DNA of 44,378 nucleotides from Dietzia massiliensis (GCF_018390595.1 NZ_JAHBAV010000026.1:1-44378); one strand, 5' to 3'; counted from the stretch's first letter, positions 33,480-42,172 are shown. Notes: generated by a model from the letters alone, not told the origin. Program-made: numbers and translations.

Positions 33480-34087
33480 TCGATGCCCCGCTGCCCCTTC
33501 TGCCCGGCGTCCATGGGGTGCTTGACCTTGGTCATCTCGGTCACCAGGTCGGCCACCTCGAGCAGGCGGGGGTCGGCGTCGCGGCCGGTGATCACCACGT
33601 GCTGCCGCCCGGGTCGCGTGGCGAGCGTCTCCACCACGTCGTCGACGTCCACCCAGCCCCACTTCATGGGATAGGTGAACTCGTCGAGCAGGTACAGGTC
33701 GTGCCGCTCGGTGGCGAGGCGACGCTTGATCTCGGCCCAGCCCTCGGCGGCGTCGGCGGCGTGGTCGTCCTCGGTGCCGCCCTTGCGCGACCACGACCAC
33801 CCCGAGCCCATCTTGTGCCATTCGACCGGCCCGCCCTCTCCCGTCTCGGCGTGCAGCCGGGCGAGGCGTTCCATGACGGTCTGCTCGCCGATGCGCCACT
33901 TGGCGGACTTGACGAACTGGAACACGCCGATGTCCCAGCCCTGGTTCCACGCGCGCATGGCCAGGCCGAACGCGGCGGTGGATTTGCCCTTGCCGGGCCC
34001 GGTGTGGACCATCACCAGCGGCCGGTTGCGGCGCTGGCGGGTGCTCAGACCGTCGTCGGGGATGATCTCGGGCTGTCCCTGGGGCAT
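33473..34087 (-). CDS. cobO: cob(I)yrinic acid a,c-diamide adenosyltransferase
   Basis: CobO (CobA/BtuR family) transfers the 5'-deoxyadenosyl group from ATP to the reduced corrinoid. The 204-residue protein has the P-loop MVHTGPGKGKSTAAFG (about 26-41), QFVKSAKWRIGE, the Trp-rich segment around 95-105, LLDEFTYPMKWGWV at about 137-150, and HVVITGRDA near 168. It starts at ATG 34087, whose A/TG/A overlaps the stop of the chelatase gene upstream, and its own stop overlaps the cobB start. The three are clearly one operon behind the cobalamin riboswitch. Confidence 0.95.
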   Translation of the reverse strand: MPQGQPEIIPDDGLSTRQRRNRPLVMVHTGPGKGKSTAAFGLAMRAWNQGWDIGVFQFVKSAKWRIGEQTVMERLARLHAETGEGGPVEWHKMGSGWSWSRKGGTEDDHAADAAEGWAEIKRRLATERHDLYLLDEFTYPMKWGWVDVDDVVETLATRPGRQHVVITGRDADPRLLEVADLVTEMTKVKHPMDAGQKGQRGIEW

Positions 34088-36222
34088 CAGGCCACCTCGT
34101 TCCGGGGGCCGGAGGTGCGCGCGCGGGCAGTGTGGACGGCGACAGTTCTGGTGAGGCCCTCGGCGGTGACCTCGCCCAGCGGCACGTGCTCGGCGCCGAG
34201 GTGCGCGGCGAGCTCGGCGGCCAGGCCCATGCGGAACCGGCCGGTCTCGCAGTCCACCACCACGGACGCCACGCCGAGGGAGGCCAGCCCGGCCGCCGCG
34301 GTGCGGGACCGGGCGAGGGCGTGCCGGCCGTGGGTGGCGCGGCCGTCGGTGACGACGACGACAAGAGGTCGCCGCCGCCGATCGCGGATGCTCTCGATGC
34401 GCAGGACCTCGGCGGTGGTGAGCAGTCCCTCCGCCAGTGGGGTCCGGCCGCCCGCGGGGAGGTCGGCGAGGCGGGTGGCCGCGACGTCGACCGAGGAGGT
34501 GGGCGGGAGAGTGACCTGCGCGGCGGACCCGCGGAACGTCACCAGGCCGACCTTGTCGCGGCGGCGGTAGGCGTCCAGCAGGAGGGACAGGATGGCGGTC
34601 TTGACCTGCTCCATGCGGGTGCGGGCGGCCATGGAGCCCGAGGCGTCCACGCAGAAGAGGACGAGGTTGGACTCGCGACCCTCGCGGACGGCTGAGCGCA
34701 GGTCCTCGGGGGCGAGCAGGAGGCGATTGCCCGCGGCGCTGTCGTCGCGGGCCGCGCGTCCGCGGGCGGCCTGGTGCGGGGCGGCCGAGCGGATCGTGGC
34801 CGGGAGGTGCAGGTCCGTGCCGGTGAACTCGCCGGCCCCGACCCGCCGACCGCTACTCGTGCGGGCCCGCGACCGCCGACCGGCCGCACCCTCGCCGGTG
34901 CCGGCGACGCTGAACAGTCGCGTCCGGTACGGCTCCGACGCGGAGGCCACGGTGCCGGGCTGCGGCGCGGCGGGGCCGGGCGCGGAGCCCGGGGCGGTGT
35001 CGGGGTCCGGGCTGCCGTCGGCGTCAGCCGGGTTGTCCCGCTGAGCGTGCCCGCCGCCCTCGGTCGCGTCGCTGCCGGGCCCGCCGGCCGAGGCCTCGGC
35101 CGGGGTTTGGTCGGTGGACTGGGTGTCCGCACTGCTCGAGTCGTCGGCGGACTCGGACGGACCGGTGTCCTCGGCCTGTGGCTCCTCGTCGTGGGGGTCG
35201 GGATCGGGCTCGTCGTCGTCGCCCAACAGCCGGTCCAGCAGCTCCTCGTCGAGGCCCGGCGCGTCGAACGGTGCGCGGCGGCGGCGGTGGGGTAGTGCCA
35301 TGCGCGCGGCGACGCGGATGTCCTCGCGGGTGATCCGGGTCCGGCCCTGCCAAGCGGCGTGGGCGGCGGCGGTGCGGGCGGTGACGATGTCGGCGCGCAT
35401 GCCGTCCACGTCGAAGCCCGCACACACCCGGGCGATGGTGGACAGCGCCCAGGGGGTCAGCGTCACCCGGTCGAGCACGCGCCGCGCGGCGGCGATCCGC
35501 TCGCGCACGGCGGCCTCGTCGGCGGCGTGGGCGGCGACGAATCCCGCCGGGTCGGCCTCGAACGCGATCCGGCGGCGCACCACCTCGGCGCGCAGTTCCG
35601 GGTCCCGGGGCGCGGCCACCTCCACGGTGAGGCCGAAGCGGTCAAGCAGCTGGGGCCGGAGCTCACCCTCTTCGGGGTTCATGGTGCCGATCAGCACGAA
35701 GCGCGCGGCGTGCTCCACCGAGATGCCGTCGCGCTCCACGGTCACCCGGCCCATCGCGGCGGCGTCGAGCAGCAGGTCCACCACGTGGTCGTGGAGCAGG
35801 TTGACCTCGTCCACGTAGAGCAGTCCGCGGTGCGCGCGGGCGAGCAGGCCAGGTTGGAACACGGTCACACCGTCGGCGAGCGCACTCTCCAGGTGTAGTG
35901 ATCCGGTGATGCGGTCCTCGGACACCCCGATAGGAAGCTCGACCAGGCGGACCGGCCGCCGCTCGGTGGGCGCGTCGTGGGGGATCCGTCCGTCCGGGGT
36001 CTCGGAGCCGCGGTCGTCGGGTGCGGAGGAGAAGCGGTCGCCGGTGACGACCTCGACCTCCGGCAGGATCCCGGTGAGGGCGCGGACCATCGTGGACTTG
36101 GCCGTGCCCTTCTCACCGCGGATCAACACGCCGCCGACCGCCGGGGACACCGCGGTCAGGGTGAGGGCCAGCGCCATGTCGTCGGAACCGACGACAGCGC
36201 TGAAGGGGTAGTGCAGTGGCAT
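34087..36222 (-). CDS. cobalt/magnesium chelatase ID-type subunit (BchI-BchD fusion)
   Basis: The 711-residue protein joins an AAA+ domain and a von Willebrand A domain. Walker A GEKGTAKST is at about 36-44, followed by LYVDEVNLLHDHVVDLLLD (Walker B) and IGTMNPEEGELRPQLLDRFGL. A long acidic and Pro-rich linker spans about 330-430. The vWA domain has the metal-binding DASGSM near residue 525. Such ID fusions work with a CobN-type large subunit to insert cobalt in actinobacteria, and the link with cobO and cobB supports cobalt rather than magnesium. No cobN lies in the window. The ATG at 36222 follows GGGAGCCCCC, about 30 bases after the riboswitch. Confidence 0.9.
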   Translation of the reverse strand: MPLHYPFSAVVGSDDMALALTLTAVSPAVGGVLIRGEKGTAKSTMVRALTGILPEVEVVTGDRFSSAPDDRGSETPDGRIPHDAPTERRPVRLVELPIGVSEDRITGSLHLESALADGVTVFQPGLLARAHRGLLYVDEVNLLHDHVVDLLLDAAAMGRVTVERDGISVEHAARFVLIGTMNPEEGELRPQLLDRFGLTVEVAAPRDPELRAEVVRRRIAFEADPAGFVAAHAADEAAVRERIAAARRVLDRVTLTPWALSTIARVCAGFDVDGMRADIVTARTAAAHAAWQGRTRITREDIRVAARMALPHRRRRAPFDAPGLDEELLDRLLGDDDEPDPDPHDEEPQAEDTGPSESADDSSSADTQSTDQTPAEASAGGPGSDATEGGGHAQRDNPADADGSPDPDTAPGSAPGPAAPQPGTVASASEPYRTRLFSVAGTGEGAAGRRSRARTSSGRRVGAGEFTGTDLHLPATIRSAAPHQAARGRAARDDSAAGNRLLLAPEDLRSAVREGRESNLVLFCVDASGSMAARTRMEQVKTAILSLLLDAYRRRDKVGLVTFRGSAAQVTLPPTSSVDVAATRLADLPAGGRTPLAEGLLTTAEVLRIESIRDRRRRPLVVVVTDGRATHGRHALARSRTAAAGLASLGVASVVVDCETGRFRMGLAAELAAHLGAEHVPLGEVTAEGLTRTVAVHTARARTSGPRNEVA

Positions 36223-36254
36223 GGGGGCTCCCGCTCTCGTCTGCCAGGCTGGTC

Positions 36255-36420
36255 AGCGCGAGGCCGGTCTCCGGACTTCCCGGCTCATCTCGGACGTGCG
36301 CGCGGGGCGCGATCGTCTGAGAGGCCGGGTTACCGTAGCGGGCCCTGTGCCGGATTCTCACCGGCTTCCCTGATTCTCCCCTCCGCTCCGCCTGTGGCGG
36401 GTCGTGGGGCACCTCGTGCT
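36255..36420 (-). promoter_or_regulatory. cobalamin riboswitch upstream of the chelatase-cobO-cobB operon
   Basis: Read on the minus strand, the order is GGTGCCCC near 36413, GGGAAGCCGGTGAGAATCC at about 36371-36353, GGCACAGGGCCCGCTACGG just after, and the closing GAGCCGGGAAGTCCGGAGACC near 36286-36266. These are the conserved parts of the cobalamin aptamer. The operon's first ATG lies about 30 bases downstream, so translational control is likely. Confidence 0.9.
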
Positions 36421-36507
36421 GTGGGGTCTGTTCGGTTGTGTGGTGCTTCAGGCTAGCCCAACGGCCTGTCCCGGGGCGCCTCAGGTGTCGCGGTAGGGTT
36501 CCGCGTC

Positions 36508-37752
36508 ATGAACGCACGGGTGGTGGTCGTCGGCATCGGCGGCGACGGGTGGGCGGGGCTCGACGAGACCCGCCGTCGCGCCGTCCTGGGCGCCGATGTG
36601 GTGCTCGGCGGCGAGCGTCATCTGGCGATGATTCCCGGCGACGTGACGGCCGAACGAGTGCCGTGGCCGCGGCCGCTGCGGGACGGGTTGCCGGAGCTGC
36701 TCGAGCAATTCCGCGGGCGGTCGATAGTGGCCCTGGCCTCGGGCGATCCGCTGGTCGCCGGGATCGGCACCACCCTGATCGACCTGCTCGGCGCGGACGC
36801 GGTGGAGGTGCTCCCGGCGGTGTCCTCGGTCGCGCTGGCCCGCGCCAGGATGCGGTGGCCGGCCGAGTCCGTGGCGGTGCTGCGCGACCACCGCGGGTTG
36901 CCCCGGGAGCTGGCGCCGGGACGGCGGGTGCTGGTGCTCTCGGCCGACCGGCACACGCCGGGAGAGGTCGCCGCGGTACTCGTTGGCGCCGGCTTCGGGG
37001 GGAGCGCGATGACCGTTCTGTCCGATCTCGGGGGCCCGGCCGAGGCCCGTTTTTCCCGCGCGGCGCGCGACTGGGCGGCTGGCCGCGAGGCTCCCGCCCT
37101 GCACGTGTTGGCGGTGGAATGCGTGGCCGACGCGTCCGCTCGCCCGCTCGGGCTGGCGCCGGGATTGCCCGACGACGTCTTTGAGAACGACGGCCAGCTC
37201 ACCCGCCGCGACCTGCGAGCCTCTGCCCTCTCCCGGCTCGCGCCCTCGGCCGGAGAGCTGCTGTGGGACGTGGGTGCCGGCGCCGGGTCGGTGGGCATCG
37301 AGTGGATGCGCGCTCACCCGTCCTGCCGGACTATCGCCATCGAGGCTGATCTCGGGCGGGCCGCGCGAATCGAGCGCAACGCGACCGCGCTCGGCGTGCC
37401 CGGGTTGGAGATCGTCCACGGTCGTGCGCCGGAGGTCTTGGAGGGTTTTCCGCGGCCGGATGCGGTGTTCGTCGGAGGGGGCGGCACGGCCCCTGGCCTG
37501 CTCAGACAGTGCTGGGACGCGCTTCGTCCCGGCGGACGGCTGGTCGCGCATGCGGTGACCCTGGAGACCGAGCGCGTGGTGGTCGACGCCCGCGCCGAAT
37601 TCGGCGGGGAGCTGACCAGGATCCAGGTCGAGCACGCGGACTCGATCGGCCGGTTCACTGGCTGGGCGCCAGCTCGGGCTGTGGTGCAGTGGGCGGCCGT
37701 GAAGCCCTTCGTCGCTGCGGCTGATACTTCGGAGACAGGGGAGAGCTCGTGA
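36508..37752 (+). CDS. cobL: precorrin-6Y C5,15-methyltransferase (decarboxylating), CbiE-CbiT fusion
   Basis: CobL adds methyl groups at C5 and C15 and removes the C12 acetate carboxyl of precorrin-6Y. The 414 residues form an N-terminal tetrapyrrole methylase (CbiE-like; VVVGIGGDGWAGL at about 6-18, ALASGDPLVAGIGTTL at about 75-90) and a C-terminal SAM methyltransferase (CbiT-like; LTRRDLRASALSRL, then the SAM motif WDVGAGAGSVGIEW at about 253-266). ATG 36508 diverges from the riboswitch-led operon, with only about 80 bp for its promoter. The stop overlaps the cobM start. Confidence 0.94.
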   Translation: MNARVVVVGIGGDGWAGLDETRRRAVLGADVVLGGERHLAMIPGDVTAERVPWPRPLRDGLPELLEQFRGRSIVALASGDPLVAGIGTTLIDLLGADAVEVLPAVSSVALARARMRWPAESVAVLRDHRGLPRELAPGRRVLVLSADRHTPGEVAAVLVGAGFGGSAMTVLSDLGGPAEARFSRAARDWAAGREAPALHVLAVECVADASARPLGLAPGLPDDVFENDGQLTRRDLRASALSRLAPSAGELLWDVGAGAGSVGIEWMRAHPSCRTIAIEADLGRAARIERNATALGVPGLEIVHGRAPEVLEGFPRPDAVFVGGGGTAPGLLRQCWDALRPGGRLVAHAVTLETERVVVDARAEFGGELTRIQVEHADSIGRFTGWAPARAVVQWAAVKPFVAAADTSETGESS

Positions 37753-38531
37753 CCGTTCACTTCGTGGGAGCCGGCCCCGGCGCCGCCGACCTGCTGACGC
37801 TGCGCGCGGCTGCGGCGCTTGCCGCCGCCGACGTGTGCCTGTACGCGGGGACGTATCTCGACGACGGTGTGCTCGACCACTGCCGACCCGAGGCCCGGTT
37901 GGTGGACACCCAACATCTGGACTTGGATGGGATCATCGGCGAGATCGTCGCCGCTCACGCAGAGGGTCTCGAGGTGGTCCGGCTGTGCTCGGGTGACCCG
38001 TCGCTGTACTCGGCGCTCGCCGAGCAAACTCGCCGACTCGACGCGGCGGGCGTTCCGTGGGATGTAGTTCCTGGTGTTCCCGCCTATGCCGCCGCGGCCG
38101 CCGAGCTGGGCGTGGAGCTCACGGTTCCCGAAGTGGTTCAGTCGGTGGTGCTCACCCGTGTTCAGGCGCGATCGACGGCGATGCCGTCGACTGAGTCGTT
38201 GGAGAATTTCGCCGCCACCGGCGCGACGCTTGTGTTGCACCTGGCGATCACCCGTACCCGCGAACTCGCTGAGCGGCTGATCCCCACGCACGGCGCCGAC
38301 TGCCCGGTGGCCGTGGTGGCCAACGCGAGCCGCCCGCACCGCGTGGAGCTGCGCGGCACTCTCGCTGACATCGCGGACGCGGTCGAGGCTGCCGGACTGA
38401 GGCAGGCTGCCGTGATCCTGGTCGGCCGCGCGCTGGTCAGGCCGGGCGAGGCTGAGTCGTGGCTGTACGCGTCGAGCCCGGAGCGGGAGGCGAAGCGGCG
38501 GAGTGCCGCCGATCAATTCGGAGGGGCTTGA
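37749..38531 (+). CDS. cobM: precorrin-4 C11-methyltransferase
   Basis: CobM methylates precorrin-4 at C11 to give precorrin-5. The 260-residue tetrapyrrole methylase starts at GTG 37749, which overlaps the cobL stop in a GTGA. Motifs are VHFVGAGPGAADLLTLRA (about 3-20), the SAM-site region VRLCSGDPSLYSAL (about 77-90) and VVPGVPAYAAAAAELG (about 104-119). It is the last gene of the cobalamin cluster visible here; CobG, CobH, CobI/J and CobN are not in this window. Confidence 0.94.
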   Translation: MTVHFVGAGPGAADLLTLRAAAALAAADVCLYAGTYLDDGVLDHCRPEARLVDTQHLDLDGIIGEIVAAHAEGLEVVRLCSGDPSLYSALAEQTRRLDAAGVPWDVVPGVPAYAAAAAELGVELTVPEVVQSVVLTRVQARSTAMPSTESLENFAATGATLVLHLAITRTRELAERLIPTHGADCPVAVVANASRPHRVELRGTLADIADAVEAAGLRQAAVILVGRALVRPGEAESWLYASSPEREAKRRSAADQFGGA

Positions 38532-38555
38532 ACTCGGACGGCGCCAGAGTTGTGA

Positions 38556-39062
38556 CTAGGGAGTTCCACAACCGTCTGGGGGAGAATCGGGGACATTGGC
38601 GAAGCCGTTGGCGACAAGTAAATGCCAGTAGTTGCGTCCGTTGGCAAAGTTTTGAGCTTCTCCGCCATTTGCGGCCGGGTAGGGCCACGTTTGGCACCGG
38701 CCAAGAGGTCCCGCGACGCCCCCAAGACCGGCGTAGTTGTCGCCGAGTCTTCCGTAGGAAACACACTGATTGGGAGAGTATATTGCGTCACCATCCCCTT
38801 GAGGATTATCCCAATTGGTGTGCCAGGATCCCGGAACGCTTAGACCTTGGGAGATGCTAAGCATATTTAAATTGCCGTCTGAGTCATAAATGTCGAGCCC
38901 CATGCAGGCGCTACCCCGTTCAAGTGGGCCGCAGTTGTCCTCTGGTGTTTGCATGTCGGAGTGTATAAGGCTTGACCCCTTGTTGGCTCGCGCAGTTCGG
39001 ATCTCGGTGTAGAGATGTGTGAAGGGCCAGTCGATCTCTGCATAAATGTTAGTCCGTGACAC
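38556..39062 (-). CDS. hypothetical Cys/Trp/Asn-rich protein, probably 5'-truncated
   Basis: This frame gives 168 residues from GTG 39062 with no visible ribosome binding site; a stop lies twelve codons upstream and no earlier start exists. The protein is rich in Asn, Gly, Trp, Tyr and has six Cys (in DNCGPL, SACMGL, NQCVSYG, GRCQTW and DGCGTP among others), a composition typical of disulfide-bonded exported proteins, but it lacks a signal peptide. GC content is clearly below that of the neighbours. It may be the C-terminal part of a secreted protein that has lost its N-terminus. I do not recognise the family. Confidence 0.45.
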   Translation of the reverse strand: MSRTNIYAEIDWPFTHLYTEIRTARANKGSSLIHSDMQTPEDNCGPLERGSACMGLDIYDSDGNLNMLSISQGLSVPGSWHTNWDNPQGDGDAIYSPNQCVSYGRLGDNYAGLGGVAGPLGRCQTWPYPAANGGEAQNFANGRNYWHLLVANGFANVPDSPPDGCGTP

Positions 39063-39579
39063 AATCGAGATCGCTTGGAGGCCAAAGATCCTGCTCTATC
39101 CACGGGTTTTATCGGCTACTTCCCGCTCCGCGTGTCGGTCTCGGCCCGGAGCGCCCAATTACCAGACCCATGCGGCGGGCAGCTCAATTCAGTCTTGCCC
39201 AGAGGCATGACAATGGCAGCCAAAGCCACACTCTGAGTCGACCACACTTTCGGTCGCCGACGACCTGCCCTCCGAGGAGCTTTCGCTGCGCGGGGCGCTT
39301 GGTCGCGGGCACCGGAAGCTCGAGAGGGCCTGGTGAAGCAGATCGGACCCTCCGACACCATCGAACGAAAGTCGATCTGTTGGGGTACACCCGTACGGGA
39401 CGAGAGGCCGCCAACCATCGCTGCTGTGTCACAGGGGCCAGTTCGTGTGGACTTGATCGCTCTGTGGCGGTCTTCTGTGGCTACTTCTTGGCGGCGACGT
39501 ACCAATCGGGCGTTCTGGCCGGAAGAATTAGAGCGAGTCGGCGGTTCACGGGTGCGTGGTGGGGTTTGCGTCGGTTTTG
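39063..39579. other. about 520-bp gap without a recognisable gene
   Basis: Open frames exist here on both strands, but their translations are Arg/Ser/Pro-rich and show no conserved motif, and none has a good ribosome binding site. The stretch may be decayed accessory DNA at the edge of the metal-resistance region. No transposase or resolvase motif could be confirmed. Confidence 0.4.
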
Positions 39580-40176
39580 TCAGAGTCCGAATGCTCCGCC
39601 GCTGATCAGGATGAACGCGCCCAGGCCGATCAGGACTGTCGGGAACAGGATGTGTTCCCAGCGCTCTAGGACTTCGGCGATCGGTCGGCGGGTGGCGACG
39701 AACTTGGCCAGGCCCACCAGTCCTGCCACCAGCACTAGGAACACGATGCAGTAGGCGACTACGGCTCCCGGGCCCACGTTGAGAAAGACGGGGACGTAGA
39801 CGCCGATGTTGTCGCCGCCGTTGGCGAAGGTTACGCCGGCCACGGTCCACACGGCGACGTTCTTGCCCTCGATCTTTGCGTCGTCGTCATCATCGTCCCC
39901 GCGCCAGGCCTGCCACGCGGCCCACAGTCCCAAGCCGAGTGGGATCAGCCCGAAGTAAGGGATGGCCTGCGGGGGCAGGAAGGCTCCCGCGCCCAGGGAG
40001 ACGAGCACTGCGGCGCCGAGGATGCCGATGAAGCCGAGGTACTGGCCGACCAGGATGCGTGCGGTGGTGCCGCGTTGGCCGGCGCCGCGGGCGAAGAACA
40101 GCGACAGAACGATGATGTCGTCGATATTGGTGGCAATGAACAGGCCGATCGCCTGCAGGGCCGAGGACAGGATCAC
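39580..40176 (-). CDS. cadD: CadD-type cadmium resistance transporter
   Basis: The 198-residue protein has about six hydrophobic segments and the CadD signature LFIATNIDDIIVLSLFFARG near the N-terminus, with a second TFANGGDNIGVYVPVF half-way along; these two related Asn-Asp motifs mark the family. An acidic loop, DDDDDDAK, lies between. The start is GTG 40176 after GGAGGTGCAGGC; the longer open frame upstream overlaps the regulator gene and is a shadow. It overlaps the cmtR-like stop by GTGA, so the regulator and transporter form one operon. CadD proteins give cadmium resistance; binding or export is debated. Confidence 0.88.
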   Translation of the reverse strand: MILSSALQAIGLFIATNIDDIIVLSLFFARGAGQRGTTARILVGQYLGFIGILGAAVLVSLGAGAFLPPQAIPYFGLIPLGLGLWAAWQAWRGDDDDDDAKIEGKNVAVWTVAGVTFANGGDNIGVYVPVFLNVGPGAVVAYCIVFLVLVAGLVGLAKFVATRRPIAEVLERWEHILFPTVLIGLGAFILISGGAFGL

Positions 40177-40511
40177 GCCTGCACCTCCGTGGCGTGACAA
40201 CCCGGCACTGAGCAGTCGGGCTCCAAGCATGGGGCGTTTTCGTTGACCGCGAGGGTGACCTCGACCAAGGAGGACAGCGACCGCGCCAAGTGCGGGTCTG
40301 CGATCTCGTACCGGGTCTGGCGACCTTCGGGCACGGCGACAACGATTCCGCAGTCGCGCAGGCATGCCAGATGGTTCGACACGTTCGACCGTGTCAGCTC
40401 CAAGTCCCGGGCCAGCTCCGCCGGGTAGGTCGGCTGCTGTAGCAAGGTCAGCAGTATTCGGGACCGTGTCGGGTCGGCCATCGCCCGCCCTAACCGGTTC
40501 ATCACATCCAT
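40173..40511 (-). CDS. cmtR: ArsR/SmtB-family Cd(II)/Pb(II) sensor, CmtR-type
   Basis: From ATG 40511 the protein has 112 residues (the open frame reaches 40571, but family members start here). The winged helix has LGRAMADPTRSRILLTLL and LTRSNVSNHLACLRDCGIVV. Cys50 and Cys54 in the recognition helix and Cys95 further on match CmtR of M. tuberculosis (Cys57, Cys61, Cys102): both spacings, 4 and 41, are the same. Extra Cys at 100 and 105 lie in the tail. CmtR leaves its operator when cadmium or lead binds. It sits first in the operon with cadD and has a dyad at its promoter. Confidence 0.88.
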   Translation of the reverse strand: MDVMNRLGRAMADPTRSRILLTLLQQPTYPAELARDLELTRSNVSNHLACLRDCGIVVAVPEGRQTRYEIADPHLARSLSSLVEVTLAVNENAPCLEPDCSVPGCHATEVQA

Positions 40512-40522
40512 ACGGGAAACAA

Positions 40523-40563
40523 TAGTCAGCACTTGCTGAACTATACAGCGTCTGCTGAACTGT
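40523..40563 (-). promoter_or_regulatory. probable CmtR operator/promoter
   Basis: An imperfect palindrome, TAGTCAGCA-CT-TGCTGAACTA, covers 40523-40543, and a further TGCTGAAC half-site follows at 40553-40560. On the minus strand TATAGT near 40544-40539 could be the -10 box. The sites lie 12 to 50 bases before the regulator's ATG, where an ArsR-type repressor would block transcription. Confidence 0.55.
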
Positions 40564-40580
40564 TGGGACAACGCATTAAA

Positions 40581-40700
40581 AACCTAAAGGTTGTCAAGAC
40601 ACTTAATCTCGTCCAGGACTACGGCCAGTTTTGAACAGGTTTCCTGGCGCTACAGGCACCCACCGGAGTCTCACTAAGTCGTCTTGACAACCTGTAGGTT
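40581..40700. repeat. pair of 20-bp inverted repeats with nested AACCT-AGGTT palindromes
   Basis: The 20-bp arms 40581-40600 and 40681-40700 match at 19 positions as inverted repeats; weaker similarity goes a few bases further on both sides. Each arm contains a 12-bp palindrome (AACCTAAAGGTT or AACCTGTAGGTT) next to a TTGACA-like hexamer facing outward. The 80 bp between have no gene. It could be a MITE-like remnant or a pair of facing-away promoters with operators. Confidence 0.55.
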
Positions 40701-40771
40701 CTTAAGGCACATTCACGGTGCCAGGCGGGCCGCCGCGGGAGCCCTCGTCCACCCCGCTGGGGCCGCGGGTT

Positions 40772-42172
40772 TCAGGCGCAGCATGACGTCGGCATCTGGT
40801 TTCGGAAGAGGCCGGCCACGATGCGCAGGCTTTCGCTCATGGTCAGGTACGGCGCCCAGGTGTCGGCCAGATCGTCGACGGTCATGCCGCTTTTGATGGC
40901 GTAGGTGGCCGCCAGCATGATCTCCCCGGCCCCGTCCGCCAGAGCGTGCACGCCCAGAACCTTGCCGCTCACGGCGTCGGCGACGAGCTTCACCGCCCCG
41001 CGGGTGTCGTGCTGGACGAGCGCCCGGGGGACATCGGACAGGTCCAGGACGCGGCAGTCGCACGCGTGCCCTCGGGTGAGGGCCTCGTCCTCGGTCAACC
41101 CCGCCGAGGCCAGCTGGGGCCGGGTGAACACGACCGCAGGAAAGCCGGCGTAGTCGACCCGAGCTGCCGGCGGGTACCTGTCCTCGGTCAGGGCGTTGAG
41201 CGCGGCGGCCCGACCGCCGGCGGCGGCGGCGTAGACGTACTGGGGAGCCCCCGAGACGTCACCGGCGGCCCAGACGCGCGGGTTGGAGGTGCGCTGGGTC
41301 TGGTCGACCACGACGAAGCCGCGCTCGTCCACGTCCACACCGGCAGCGGCCAGGTTCAGGCCGTCGGTGCGGGGCAGGCGTCCGGTGGCCACCAGGACCT
41401 GCGCGCCGCGCACCTGTTCGCCCGAGTCCGTGGTCACCACCACCTCTCCTGCGGGGCCTGGTTCGCGGGCCACAGTGGTCGCGCGCTCTTCGACCACGGT
41501 GATGCCGTCGTCGGTGAAGACTTCCCGAAGTCTCTGGGCCAGCTCCGGCTCGGCGTGCGGCGCCAGACGCCCGACCACAGAGACCCGGGTGCCGAGGTGA
41601 GCGAACAGCTGGGCCTGCTCCATCCCGACGTACCCGCCACCGATAACGACCAGGGACTCAGGCAGCTCGGTCAGCTGCATCGCGGTGGTGGACGTCAGCC
41701 GGTCCACAGAGTCGAGACCGACCACCTCCGGGATGGCGGGGGTGGCACCGGTGGCGACCAGATAGGCCCGGGCCCGCAGCGCCTGGCCGTCGACGGCCAG
41801 GGTCTCCCTGTCCAGGAAGGCGGCCTGGCCAGAAAGGACCTCGAAGCCGTAGGCGGCGGCCACATCGGCGTACTTCGCATCACGCAGGCGCTCGATAAGT
41901 GAGTCCTTCTGGGCCACCAGATCGCCGAGGTTCACCGGTGCGGCTGACGTTGGGGCACCTTTGAAGGGATTGGTGAGCGCGGCGTGCCGGGCCCCGGCGG
42001 CCGCCAGGAGCGTCTTGGACGGCACGCAGCCGATGTTCACGCACGTCCCGCCGAGAACACCGCGCTCAACCAGCACGACACTCCTGCCGGCCTGACTGGC
42101 CGCGATAGCGGCTGACATCGCCGCGCCTCCTGAGCCGATCACGGCCAGATCGACGTCGTAGTCCACACCCAT
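40772..42172 (-). CDS. merA: mercuric reductase (without N-terminal HMA domain)
   Basis: MerA reduces Hg(II) to volatile Hg(0) with NADPH. The 466-residue flavoprotein begins at ATG 42172 after AAGGAAGGGG. It has the FAD site AVIGSGGAAMSAAIAA (about 10-25), the redox pair GGTCVNIGCVPSK (Cys44 and Cys49), the NADPH site VVIGGGYVGMEQAQLFAHLG, AAGDVSGAPQYVYAAAAGG with its tyrosine, and the C-terminal Cys-Cys-Ala that hands mercury to the active site. The N-terminal metal-binding domain of many MerA is absent. It diverges from merR with a typical MerR operator between them. Confidence 0.95.
   Translation of the reverse strand: MGVDYDVDLAVIGSGGAAMSAAIAASQAGRSVVLVERGVLGGTCVNIGCVPSKTLLAAAGARHAALTNPFKGAPTSAAPVNLGDLVAQKDSLIERLRDAKYADVAAAYGFEVLSGQAAFLDRETLAVDGQALRARAYLVATGATPAIPEVVGLDSVDRLTSTTAMQLTELPESLVVIGGGYVGMEQAQLFAHLGTRVSVVGRLAPHAEPELAQRLREVFTDDGITVVEERATTVAREPGPAGEVVVTTDSGEQVRGAQVLVATGRLPRTDGLNLAAAGVDVDERGFVVVDQTQRTSNPRVWAAGDVSGAPQYVYAAAAGGRAAALNALTEDRYPPAARVDYAGFPAVVFTRPQLASAGLTEDEALTRGHACDCRVLDLSDVPRALVQHDTRGAVKLVADAVSGKVLGVHALADGAGEIMLAATYAIKSGMTVDDLADTWAPYLTMSESLRIVAGLFRNQMPTSCCA

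Noticed and set aside
33480..34364. N-terminal extension of the cobB frame into cobO and the chelatase gene
   Set aside because: The translation is Arg/Pro/Gly-rich without homology, overlaps two well-supported genes, and family-like CobB sequence begins at ATG 33479.
39333..39605. Resolvase- or integrase-like fragment (short LLGYTRTG match)
   Set aside because: The similarity to a resolvase opening is only a few residues long, with no catalytic serine context or start signal.
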